From Rhizobacter terrae (GTDB lineage Bacteria; Pseudomonadota; Gammaproteobacteria; Burkholderiales; Burkholderiaceae_C), in contig NZ_QUSW01000008.1 of assembly GCF_003852895.1 (NCBI RefSeq), positions 62,001 through 126,000 of the forward strand: DNA of 64,000 nt. Direction: 5' to 3'. The position numbers and the translations under genes are program-made. Shown one piece after another: positions 24,064 through 31,840 of the stretch (the first letter of the stretch is position 1; every line of letters begins with the position of its first letter). A model generated the notes under the pieces. The model did not search any database, had not been told where the DNA came from, and saw nothing but the letters and a program-made list of their open reading frames with translations.

Positions 24064-24849
24064 ATGGATGCAAAAGTCGAATTCCCCGTGACCGAGAAGC
24101 CCAAGCTCTCGGTGCGCGACCTGAACTTCTACTACGGCAGTTTCCACGCGCTCAAGCACATCAACCTGGACATCCCCGAGAAGAAGGTCACCGCCTTCAT
24201 CGGGCCGTCCGGCTGCGGCAAGTCCACGCTGCTGCGTACCTTCAACCGCATGTTCGAGCTCTACCCGGAGCAGCGCGCGGAAGGCGAGATCATGCTGGAC
24301 GGCGAGAACATCCTGCGCTCCAAGCAGGACGTGTCGCTCATCCGCGCCAAGGTCGGCATGGTGTTCCAGAAGCCGACGCCGTTCCCGATGTCCATCTACG
24401 ACAACGTCGCTTTCGGCGTGCGGCTGTTCGAGACGCTGCCGCGCATCGAGATGGACGAGCGCGTGGAGTGGGCGCTGAAGAAGGCGGCCCTGTGGAACGA
24501 GGTGAAGGACAAGCTCAACCAGAGCGGTTCGGGCCTGTCCGGCGGCCAGCAGCAGCGCCTGTGCATCGCGCGCGGCATCGCCATCAAGCCCGAAGTGCTG
24601 CTGCTCGACGAACCGTGCTCCGCGCTGGACCCGATTTCCACCGGCAAGATCGAGGAGCTCATCCACGAGCTCAAGAGCGACTACACCGTGGTCATCGTCA
24701 CGCACAACATGCAGCAGGCGGCCCGCACGTCGGACTACACCGCCTACATGTACCTGGGCGACCTCATCGAGTTCGGCCCCACCTCGGACCTGTTCATGAA
24801 GCCCAAGAAGAAGGACACCGAGGACTACATCACCGGGCGTTTCGGCTGA
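24064..24849 (+). CDS. pstB: Phosphate ABC transporter ATP-binding protein PstB
   Basis: The ATPase that powers PstCA. The 261-residue protein has Walker [14 protein letters not shown], the Q-loop [19 protein letters not shown], the ABC signature [16 protein letters not shown], Walker [16 protein letters not shown] and the H-loop [15 protein letters not shown]. The [20 protein letters not shown] segment is typical of PstB rather than other ABC ATPases. PhoU follows 28 bases later. Confidence 0.98.
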   Translation: MDAKVEFPVTEKPKLSVRDLNFYYGSFHALKHINLDIPEKKVTAFIGPSGCGKSTLLRTFNRMFELYPEQRAEGEIMLDGENILRSKQDVSLIRAKVGMVFQKPTPFPMSIYDNVAFGVRLFETLPRIEMDERVEWALKKAALWNEVKDKLNQSGSGLSGGQQQRLCIARGIAIKPEVLLLDEPCSALDPISTGKIEELIHELKSDYTVVIVTHNMQQAARTSDYTAYMYLGDLIEFGPTSDLFMKPKKKDTEDYITGRFG

Positions 24850-24877
24850 ATCAGGGAAAGCAAAGGAATAGGGCACC

Positions 24878-25585
24878 ATGGTCGACAAGCATCTGTCCAC
24901 GCAATTCGATGCCGAGCTGAGCGGCATCTCCACCCGCGTGCTCGAAATGGGCGGGCTGGTGGAGTCGCAGGTGGCGCAGTCCATCTACGCCTTGACCAAC
25001 TTCAGCGGCGAGACGGCCTCGCAGGTCCTTGGCCAGGAAGAGGTGGTCAATGCGATGGAGATGGAGATCGACCGCGACCTGTCGACCATCATCGCCCGTC
25101 GCCAGCCCACCGCGCGCGACCTGCGCCTGCTGATCGCCATCAGCAAGACGATTGCCAACCTCGAGCGCGTGGGCGATGAGGCGGCGCGCATCGCGCGCAC
25201 GGTGCAGCGGCTGATCAACAGCGGCGTGTCCAGCCGCATGCGTCTGCCCGTGAGCGACCTGGCCTTCGAGTCGGAGCTGGCCATCAAGCAACTGCGCAAG
25301 GCGCTGGATGCCTTCGCCCGGCTGGACATCGAGAAGGCCGTGGAAGTGCTCAAGCAGGATGACCAGATCGACCAGGAATTCGAAGGCCTGATGCGCAAGC
25401 TCATCACCTTCATGATGGAAGACCCGCGCACGATCTCGTCGAGCATCGACCTGGTGTTCGTCGCCAAGGCCATCGAGCGCGTGGGCGACCATGCGAAGAA
25501 CCTGGCCGAGGTCATCATCTACGTCGTCAAGGGTACCGACGTGCGCCACGCCCCCGTGGCCAACGTCGAGAACATGGTCCGTTGA
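24878..25585 (+). CDS. phoU: Phosphate signalling regulator PhoU
   Basis: PhoU links the Pst transporter to PhoR and represses the Pho response when phosphate is ample. The 235-residue, all-helical protein shows the internal duplication of three-helix bundles. The two metal-binding motifs appear as ISKTIANLERVGDEAARIAR and VFVAKAIERVGDHAKNLAEVIIY (ExxxD plus HxxN). It starts MVDKHLSTQFDAELSGI. phoB begins 13 bases after its stop. Confidence 0.97.
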   Translation: MVDKHLSTQFDAELSGISTRVLEMGGLVESQVAQSIYALTNFSGETASQVLGQEEVVNAMEMEIDRDLSTIIARRQPTARDLRLLIAISKTIANLERVGDEAARIARTVQRLINSGVSSRMRLPVSDLAFESELAIKQLRKALDAFARLDIEKAVEVLKQDDQIDQEFEGLMRKLITFMMEDPRTISSSIDLVFVAKAIERVGDHAKNLAEVIIYVVKGTDVRHAPVANVENMVR

Positions 25586-25598
25586 GGAGAACCAAGCG

Positions 25599-26300
25599 AT
25601 GAGTCGCGTTCTTGTAGTCGAAGACGAATCGGCCATCGCCGAGCTGATCTCGATCAACCTGCGCCACGCAGGCTATGAAGTCACCATTGCGGCAACGTCC
25701 GACCAGGCGCAGTTCGAGGTCGACCGGGTGCTGCCCGACCTCGTGGTGCTGGACTGGATGCTGCCCGGCCAGAGCGGCCTCGCACTGGCCAAGCGCTGGC
25801 GCAGCACCGCCCGCACGCGTGAACTGCCGGTGATCATGCTCACCGCCCGTGCGGAAGAGGCCGACAAGATCGCCGGCCTGGACGCAGGCGCCGACGACTA
25901 CCTCGTCAAGCCGTTCTCCACCAACGAACTGCTGGCTCGCATCCGCGCGGTGCTGCGCCGCAAGGCGCCCGAGGCGCTGGACGCGCTGGTGGACGTGGGC
26001 GGCCTGAAGCTCGACCCGGCGACCCGCCGCGTGACCCGCGACGACCGCGAGGTGCGCATCGGCCCCACGGAATTCCGCCTGCTGCATTTCTTCATGACCC
26101 ATCCCGAGCGCGTGCACAGCCGCGCCCAGCTGCTCGATCGCGTGTGGGGCGACCACGTCTTCATTGAAGAGCGCACGGTCGACGTCCACGTGAAGCGCCT
26201 GCGCGAGGCGCTGGAGCCGGTGAACTGCGCACGCATGATCGAGACGGTGCGTGGCGCGGGCTACCGCCTCACGCAACAAGTTCAGGCGCTGTCGAACTGA
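25599..26300 (+). CDS. phoB: Phosphate response regulator PhoB
   Basis: An OmpR-family activator of the phosphate regulon. The receiver domain begins MSRVLVVEDESAIAELI, with the phospho-acceptor Asp52 in VVLDWMLPG and the switch lysine in DYLVKPFS. The C-terminal winged helix includes REVRIGPTEFRLLHFFMTHPERV and SRAQLLDRVWGDHVFIEERTVDVHVKRLR. The 233-residue length matches E. coli PhoB (229). The ATG at 25599 has GAGGAGA upstream. It probably acts on the Pho box at 20977-20994 in front of its own operon. Confidence 0.98.
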   Translation: MSRVLVVEDESAIAELISINLRHAGYEVTIAATSDQAQFEVDRVLPDLVVLDWMLPGQSGLALAKRWRSTARTRELPVIMLTARAEEADKIAGLDAGADDYLVKPFSTNELLARIRAVLRRKAPEALDALVDVGGLKLDPATRRVTRDDREVRIGPTEFRLLHFFMTHPERVHSRAQLLDRVWGDHVFIEERTVDVHVKRLREALEPVNCARMIETVRGAGYRLTQQVQALSN

Positions 26301-26322
26301 CCCACTGAGGACCCACCACACG

Positions 26323-27681
26323 ATGGGATGGCTCATTCCTCGGCTGCTGGCCGGCGTGCTGGCGGTGGCCATGGGCTCGCTGCTGGGCATGCTGATCGGC
26401 GGCGTGCTGCAGTGGCCTGTGCTGGGTGCCGCGCTCGGCGCCAGCACCGGGGCGCTCATCTACGGCTTCGTGGATGCCTGGCGGGCGCACCGTTTCATGG
26501 GCTGGCTGCGCCGGCAGAACGAAGGCAGCGCACCGCGCGACGCCGGCTTCTGGGGCGAGGTGGGCTACCGCGTCGAGCGTTCGGTGCGCCTGCTGGAGAA
26601 GCGCGTCGAAGGCGAGAACATGCGCCTCACGCAGTTCCTGTCGGCCATCGAAGCCTCGCCCAACGGCGTGCTGCTGCTGGACGAGAACGACCAGATCGAA
26701 TGGTGCAACTCGGTCGCCGCGGACCACTTCGGGCTGGACCCGCAGCGCGACCGCCGCCAGCGCATCACCAACCTCGTGCGGGCGCCCGCCTTCGTGGCCT
26801 ACCTGCAGTCGGGTGACTACGACGAGGCGATGAGTTTCGGCGGGCCAGGAGCGCGCGGGACGATCTCCGTGCTGATCCGCCCGTACAGCGAAGGCATGAA
26901 GCTGGTGCTGTCGCAGGACATCACCGAGCGCGAGCGCAACGACGCCATGCGCCGCGATTTCGTGGCCAACGTGTCGCATGAGATCCGCTCGCCGCTGACT
27001 GTGCTGTCGGGCTTCATCGAGACCATGGGCAACCTGCCGCTGACGGAGGTCGAGCGCCGCCGCGTGCTGGAGCTGATGTCGCAGCAAACCGTGCGCATGC
27101 AGACGCTGGTGGGCGACCTGCTCACGCTGGCGCAGCTCGAAGGCAGCCCGCGTCCCGCGGCCGACCGCTGGGTGTCGCTGCAGAAGGTGCTGGGGCAGGT
27201 GCATGCGGATGCGGAGGCGCTGTCCTCGGGCCGCCACACGCTGGGCTTCGACCAGGCCGATGGCGTGCAGGTGGCCGGTGCCGAGCCGGAGCTGATGAGC
27301 GCCATCGCCAACCTCGTGAACAACGCCGTTCGCTACACGCCTTCGGGCGGACGCATCGACGTGCGCTGGAGCCTGCGGGCGGATGGCGGCGGCGAGATCG
27401 ACGTGGTGGACACAGGCATCGGCATCGAGCGCGAGCATCTGCCGCGCTTGACCGAGCGCTTCTACCGCGTGGACGGCAGCCGTTCGCGCGACACGGGCGG
27501 CACGGGCCTCGGGTTGTCCATCGTGAAGCACGTGGCCCAGCGCCATGGCGGCGTGCTGGAAATCGACAGCGAGCCGGGCAAGGGCTCGACCTTCAAGCTC
27601 ATGTTCCCCGCTGCACGCATTCGCTACATCGAGCCGGCGGTGGATCCGCGGCGCGCTCTGGACCACGCAGACGCTGGCTGA
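26323..27681 (+). CDS. phoR: Phosphate regulon sensor histidine kinase PhoR
   Basis: The membrane kinase that phosphorylates PhoB when phosphate is scarce. The 452-residue protein has two N-terminal transmembrane helices (residues 4-50) without a real periplasmic domain, then a cytoplasmic PAS domain (FLSAIEASPNGVLLLDENDQIEW, from about 105). The H-box is FVANVSHEIRSPLTVLSGF (His219), the N-box is ANLVNNAVRYTPSGG, and the G-boxes are VDTGIGI and GGTGLGLSIVKH. This is the usual PhoR layout, sensing through PstSCAB-PhoU. Its stop abuts the stop of the opposite-strand gene (TGATCA). Confidence 0.97.
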   Translation: MGWLIPRLLAGVLAVAMGSLLGMLIGGVLQWPVLGAALGASTGALIYGFVDAWRAHRFMGWLRRQNEGSAPRDAGFWGEVGYRVERSVRLLEKRVEGENMRLTQFLSAIEASPNGVLLLDENDQIEWCNSVAADHFGLDPQRDRRQRITNLVRAPAFVAYLQSGDYDEAMSFGGPGARGTISVLIRPYSEGMKLVLSQDITERERNDAMRRDFVANVSHEIRSPLTVLSGFIETMGNLPLTEVERRRVLELMSQQTVRMQTLVGDLLTLAQLEGSPRPAADRWVSLQKVLGQVHADAEALSSGRHTLGFDQADGVQVAGAEPELMSAIANLVNNAVRYTPSGGRIDVRWSLRADGGGEIDVVDTGIGIEREHLPRLTERFYRVDGSRSRDTGGTGLGLSIVKHVAQRHGGVLEIDSEPGKGSTFKLMFPAARIRYIEPAVDPRRALDHADAG

Positions 27682-29346
27682 TCAGCGCGTGCCGTTGCGG
27701 CGGTAGATCGCGGTCAGCTCGTCCTTATCGCTCGGGCGCTGGGCACGGGCCACCAGGGTCCATCCTGCGATGGGCGGCTTGGGTTCCACCGCAGGTTCCA
27801 GCCGCATGAGGATGTCGCAGCGCGACATCGCCGGCGTGTTCACTGCATCAACCTGGTAGCCGCCCATGTACTCCAGCGCGGCGATCTGCCCGCGAGGCAA
27901 GGCCCAGCCGTTGACGCACTGGTCCTTGGGCAGTTGCTTCGCAATGCGGTCGATGAGCGGCCGGTAGCTGCGGGCGTAGTCCAGCATGGGCAGCCACAGC
28001 GTGGTCAGCAGCATCCAGCACAAGGCAACGCCACCGGCGGGCAGGACGAGGCTCTTCCATAGCGGATTGCGGTGCCGGCCGGTGCGCCAGCGGACCAGCC
28101 ACACCCACGCCAGCGTGCCCAGCGAGGCGAGGACCAGCGACACGACCGAGAAGCTGGAGGCATAGCCGGTGAGGCGCCGCGCCACGTTGGCTGCGGGCGT
28201 GGCGGGCACGCCGGTCTGCAGCGAGACGTAGACCACCCACATGCTCAGCGCGCAGACGCTGAAGAAGAAGACGGCGAACCAGTCGACCGCAGCAGACGTG
28301 CTGCGCTGAAGTGTCGGCAGTGCGAAGGACGCGAGCACGGCGAGCGCGGGCAGGGCCAGCATCAGCGCGCGATCGGATCCGCCCATGGCAATGCAGGCGG
28401 CCAGGCTCACCAGCACGCAGCCCAGCGGGATGGCGATGTGATGCTGCGTGAGCTGCCGGCGCCAGCGCCACAACGTCCAGAAAGCCAGCGGCCAGGCCGG
28501 CCAGGGGAACCAGACCAGCAGCTTGATGGTGGCCAGCACCTGGGCGCTGGAGCCGTAGCTGTTCACCCGCCAGCCCCAGGCGCCGAGCATCCAGGCGGCC
28601 AATGCGGCCAACACCGTGCTGCCGATGACGGCGGGCAGGTGACGGCGGCCATGCTCGGTACCCCCGTGCCAGCACACCAGCGTGCCGACCACGCCCAGGG
28701 CCACCGCCACCGCAGGCGCTCCGCTGCCGGCCAGGGCGGGCAGGGCGACCAGCACGGCAATGCGCGGACCCCAGTCGCGCACCGTCATCGAGGCCAGTCC
28801 GTAGAGGTAGAGGGAGATGCTCGCCAACTGCGCCAGCTCCGGCGTCGTCTCATGGCCGAGTTGCAGCAGGCCCAGCGAGGCGATCACGGCCAGCAAGGCG
28901 CCGTCGGCAATGGCTCGGGCGTAGTCGATCGGATCGGCCTCGCCACCGAAGGCGAAGGGCAGCGGCTGGGCGGCGTCGGTGCGGGCGAGGTGGTAGGTGC
29001 TGTACCAGGTGAGCAGCAGGACCAGCGCCAGCAGCGCCGCGAAGGGCAGCCGGGCTGCCAGCGGCGCACCGAACAGTGGCCCCATCACCTTGATGAAGGC
29101 GGCACCCAGCCAGTAGGGCAGGAAGGCCGCGTCCGACGGCAGCCCGCCCAGGGCTGGCGCGAACCAGGAACTGCGGCCCTCTGCCATGCTCACCATGTAC
29201 CCGAAGGCGGTGATGTCGGCATTCTTCCAAGGGTCCCGGCCGAACACGCCTGGAATGACGTAGGCCGCACAGAACAGGAACAGCGCCAGCCGCGGCAGGC
29301 GCTGGGCGGCGCGGTGGGTGACGAGGGCGGGATTGGGCGAGTTCAA
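27682..29346 (-). CDS. Polytopic membrane protein, ArnT/GT39-like glycosyltransferase
   Basis: A 554-residue inner-membrane protein with about 11-12 hydrophobic segments and a C-terminal soluble tail (from roughly residue 470). The first loop has VFGRDPWKNADITAFGYMVSMAEG, which resembles the acidic GRDPWK-type loop of ArnT/GT-C transferases that use polyprenyl-phosphate sugars. The tail contains CVNGWALPRGQIAALEYMGG. The acceptor and sugar cannot be told. It is tail-to-tail with phoR with no spacer, and upstream on its strand lies the L31 gene with its terminator, so it is likely transcribed on its own. Confidence 0.68.
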   Translation of the reverse strand: MNSPNPALVTHRAAQRLPRLALFLFCAAYVIPGVFGRDPWKNADITAFGYMVSMAEGRSSWFAPALGGLPSDAAFLPYWLGAAFIKVMGPLFGAPLAARLPFAALLALVLLLTWYSTYHLARTDAAQPLPFAFGGEADPIDYARAIADGALLAVIASLGLLQLGHETTPELAQLASISLYLYGLASMTVRDWGPRIAVLVALPALAGSGAPAVAVALGVVGTLVCWHGGTEHGRRHLPAVIGSTVLAALAAWMLGAWGWRVNSYGSSAQVLATIKLLVWFPWPAWPLAFWTLWRWRRQLTQHHIAIPLGCVLVSLAACIAMGGSDRALMLALPALAVLASFALPTLQRSTSAAVDWFAVFFFSVCALSMWVVYVSLQTGVPATPAANVARRLTGYASSFSVVSLVLASLGTLAWVWLVRWRTGRHRNPLWKSLVLPAGGVALCWMLLTTLWLPMLDYARSYRPLIDRIAKQLPKDQCVNGWALPRGQIAALEYMGGYQVDAVNTPAMSRCDILMRLEPAVEPKPPIAGWTLVARAQRPSDKDELTAIYRRNGTR

Positions 29347-29419
29347 GATGCCGTTCTTGTTGTCAGCGTCGGATCATGCAACACAACGGAGCCCGGCGTT
29401 CACCGGACCACCCGGGCAA

Positions 29420-29445
29420 CAAAAAAGGCAGCCGGGGCTGCCTTT
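29420..29445 (-). terminator. Intrinsic terminator of the L31 gene
   Basis: Read on the minus strand, the stem AAAGGCAGC (29445-29437) with GCTGCCTTT (29432-29424) closes a 4-base loop and runs on into a T-tract (29426-29421). It lies 35 bases past the rpmE2 stop. Confidence 0.88.
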
Positions 29446-29479
29446 GATGTGCGAATCCCGCCTGGGCGGGACGCTGGAT

Positions 29480-29737
29480 TTACTTCTTGGAGAGGTGCGC
29501 AAACTTGTTGCGGAACTTCTCGACGCGGCCGCCGAGCGAGTCGACGCTCTTTTGGGTGCCGGTGTAGAAGGGGTGCGATTCGCTCGTGGTTTCCAGCTTG
29601 ATGAGCGGCAGCTCACGGCCGTCTTCCATCTTGATGGTTTCCTTGGTCTGCGCGGTGGAGCGCGTCACGAACTTGAAACCGTTGGACAGGTCCACGAAGC
29701 AGATGTCGCGGTAACCGGGGTGAATGCCTTCTTTCAT
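29480..29737 (-). CDS. rpmE2: 50S ribosomal protein L31 type B
   Basis: An 85-residue ribosomal protein starting [20 protein letters not shown], then [15 protein letters not shown] and [30 protein letters not shown]. The CxxC zinc motif of ordinary L31 is missing, which defines the zinc-independent type B form. In many bacteria that form replaces zinc L31 during zinc limitation. It may be the only L31 here. An ATG nine codons upstream is in frame but adds unconserved residues. I saw no clear Zur site by eye. Confidence 0.96.
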   Translation of the reverse strand: MKEGIHPGYRDICFVDLSNGFKFVTRSTAQTKETIKMEDGRELPLIKLETTSESHPFYTGTQKSVDSLGGRVEKFRNKFAHLSKK

Positions 29738-29842
29738 GGGAAACCTCGTGATGTCGGGAGCCACGTCGAACCACTCGACGCACTTGCCGGTGCGGAAAAC
29801 CGCGGATTATAGCCCGTAGCCGCCCAAATGGGCGACCGACGG

Positions 29843-31105
29843 CTAGCCCCCGCGTCTCATCATGTCGAAAAAGTCCAGGTTGTTCTTCGTCGACTTCATC
29901 TTGTCGAGGATGAACTCCATCGCCTCGATCTCGTCCATCGGGTAGAGCAATTTGCGAAGAATCCAGCTTTTTTGCAGGATTTCCGGCTTCAGCAGCAGCT
30001 CTTCACGGCGCGTGCCCGACTTGTTCAGCAGGATGGACGGGTACACGCGCTTCTCGGCCATGCGGCGATCCAGGTGGATTTCGCAGTTGCCGGTGCCCTT
30101 GAATTCTTCGTAGATGACTTCGTCCATGCGACTGCCGGTGTCCACCAGCGCCGTGCCGATGATGGTCAGCGAGCCGCCTTCCTCGATGTTGCGCGCCGCG
30201 CCGAAGAAGCGCTTGGGACGCTGCAGGGCGTTGGCGTCCACGCCGCCGGTCAGCACCTTGCCCGACGAGGGCAGCACGTTGTTGTAGGCGCGGGCCAGGC
30301 GGGTGATGGAGTCCAGCAGGATCACCACGTCCTTCTTGAGCTCGACCAGGCGCTTGGCGCGCTCGATGACCATCTCGGCCACCTGCACGTGGCGGGCGGC
30401 GGGCTCGTCGAAGGTGGAGCTGATGACCTCGCCGCGCACGGTGCGCTGCATTTCGGTCACTTCTTCCGGACGCTCGTCGACCAGCAGGACGATGAGGTAG
30501 ACGTCAGGGTAGTTGGCGGTGATGGCGTGCGCCAGGTTCTGCATCATCACCGTCTTGCCGCTCTTGGGCGGCGAGACGAGCAGGGCGCGCTGGCCTTTGC
30601 CCAGCGGGGCGATGAGGTCGATGATGCGGCTGGTGATGTTCTCGTCAGCCTTGATGTCGCGCTCGAGCCTGAACTGTTCCTTCGGGAACAGCGGGGTCAG
30701 GTTCTCGAACATGATCTTGTGCTTGCTCTCCTCGGGCGTGAGGCCGTTGACCTTGTCGACCTTCACCAGCGCGAAGTAGCGCTCGCCGTCCTTGGGCACG
30801 CGGACTTCGCCTTCGATGGCGTCGCCGGTGTGCAGGTTGAAGCGGCGGATCTGGCTGGGGCTCAGGTAGATGTCGTCGGTGGACGCCATGTAGCTCGCGT
30901 CGGGCGAGCGCAGGAAGCCGAAGCCATCAGGCAACACTTCGAGCACGCCGTCGCCGAAGACCTGTTCGCCGGCCTTGGCGCGCTTTTTCATGATCGCGAA
31001 CATCAGCTCCTGCTTGCGCAGGCGAGCGACGTTTTCGATCTCCAGCGCTTCGCCCATCTTGATGAGCTCGGAGACGTGCTGCGCTTTAAGTTCTGACAGA
31101 TGCAT
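29843..31105 (-). CDS. rho: Transcription termination factor Rho
   Basis: The hexameric RNA helicase that terminates transcription. The 420-residue protein starts [19 protein letters not shown] (N-terminal helical domain). The RNA-binding cold-shock-like domain includes [23 protein letters not shown]. The ATPase core has Walker A SPPKSGKT, Walker [17 protein letters not shown], the Q-loop and R-loop region [17 protein letters not shown], and a C-terminal [19 protein letters not shown] three codons upstream is less likely than the ATG at 31105. The leader upstream is about 270 bases (see 31299-31366). Confidence 0.98.
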   Translation of the reverse strand: MHLSELKAQHVSELIKMGEALEIENVARLRKQELMFAIMKKRAKAGEQVFGDGVLEVLPDGFGFLRSPDASYMASTDDIYLSPSQIRRFNLHTGDAIEGEVRVPKDGERYFALVKVDKVNGLTPEESKHKIMFENLTPLFPKEQFRLERDIKADENITSRIIDLIAPLGKGQRALLVSPPKSGKTVMMQNLAHAITANYPDVYLIVLLVDERPEEVTEMQRTVRGEVISSTFDEPAARHVQVAEMVIERAKRLVELKKDVVILLDSITRLARAYNNVLPSSGKVLTGGVDANALQRPKRFFGAARNIEEGGSLTIIGTALVDTGSRMDEVIYEEFKGTGNCEIHLDRRMAEKRVYPSILLNKSGTRREELLLKPEILQKSWILRKLLYPMDEIEAMEFILDKMKSTKNNLDFFDMMRRGG

Positions 31106-31298
31106 GGGTTGCAACCCTGGGGTGATGTGGGTCGACGCCTGCCAATGGCGCCGCCCGAGCGGTCGGCCTCGTGTCCGATTCGCTGCCTCTGATCCGCCTG
31201 AACAACGTTGGCGCAGAGGTCGCGAAGAGAGAGCTAAGGGTCGGAGTAGGAGGCCGGATCCACGCGCCTTGACTGCTGGCGTGGTGGCAAAAATTCTG

Positions 31299-31366
31299 GC
31301 TTCGGGAGGGGCGCCTGACTGGCGGCCTTGTGGGACTTGGCAGGTGAGCCGGGCTTCTCCCGAAGC
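31299..31366 (-). promoter_or_regulatory. Attenuator-like inverted repeat in the trxA-rho intergenic region
   Basis: The perfect 10-bp arms GCTTCGGGAG (31299-31308) and CTCCCGAAGC (31357-31366) enclose 48 bases. On the minus strand the second arm is followed by AGAATTTTTG, so the whole resembles an intrinsic terminator with a large loop. It lies between the trxA stop and the rho start within a 273-base stretch that holds no gene. It could end trxA transcripts or attenuate rho. Confidence 0.55.
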
Positions 31367-31377
31367 GACTGCGACGG

Positions 31378-31408
31378 ATTATAGATGACCGTCGAGGAAG
31401 GCCGTCAA
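31378..31408 (-). promoter_or_regulatory. rho: Candidate rho promoter inside the 3' end of trxA
   Basis: On the minus strand, TTGACG (31408-31403) and a perfect TATAAT (31383-31378) are separated by 19 bases. They overlap the last codons and stop of trxA. If used, rho would have a leader of about 265 bases. The 19-base spacer is longer than the ideal 17, so confidence is moderate. Confidence 0.5.
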
Positions 31409-31708
31409 CTGGGCCTTGGAAAGTGCGCCCACCTTGGTGGCGGCGAGCTGGCCGTCCTTGAACAGCATCAGCGTCGGAATGCCGCGGATGCCGAACTTCG
31501 CGGGCACGTCACGGTTCTCGTCGACGTTCATCTTCGCGATCTTCAGGCGACCGTCGTAGTCCTTGGAGACTTCGTCCAGGATGGGGGCGATCATCTTGCA
31601 GGGCCCGCACCACTCGGCCCAGTAGTCCACGAGGACCGGCTTGTCGGCCTTGAGAACGTCGCTGTCGAATGACGCGTCGGTGGTGTGCTTGATGAGATCG
31701 GAGCTCAT
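31379..31708 (-). CDS. trxA: Thioredoxin 1
   Basis: A small cytosolic disulfide reductase. The 109-residue protein has the canonical [21 protein letters not shown] active site (WCGPC), the buried basic/acidic pair region, the cis-proline motif RGIPTLMLF, and the C-terminal [12 protein letters not shown]. The start [14 protein letters not shown] at 31708 fits family length (108-109); a longer open frame upstream crosses the divergent promoter and is not coding. It precedes rho on the same strand, the usual trxA-rho order. Confidence 0.98.
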   Translation of the reverse strand: MSSDLIKHTTDASFDSDVLKADKPVLVDYWAEWCGPCKMIAPILDEVSKDYDGRLKIAKMNVDENRDVPAKFGIRGIPTLMLFKDGQLAATKVGALSKAQLTAFLDGHL

Positions 31709-31768
31709 GACTTGTCCTAAGGGGGTGGGTCCTTCTCGAACCTGTTGAACGCCGCACGAGGCGGCAAG

Positions 31769-31793
31769 GCACAATGATTCTGACACATTGTGC
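31769..31793. promoter_or_regulatory. Perfect 8-bp inverted repeat in the trxA/addB divergent region
   Basis: GCACAATG (31769-31776) and CATTGTGC (31786-31793) are exact inverted copies separated by 9 bases. They lie midway between the divergent trxA and AddB-like starts (132 bases apart), about 60 bases from trxA. The symmetry suits a dimeric regulator or two overlapping promoters. No regulator is identified. Confidence 0.5.
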
Positions 31794-31840
31794 TCAGACC
31801 CCGCTGCCGTCGCGGCCCCCGCGGCGGCTTCATCTTTTCT

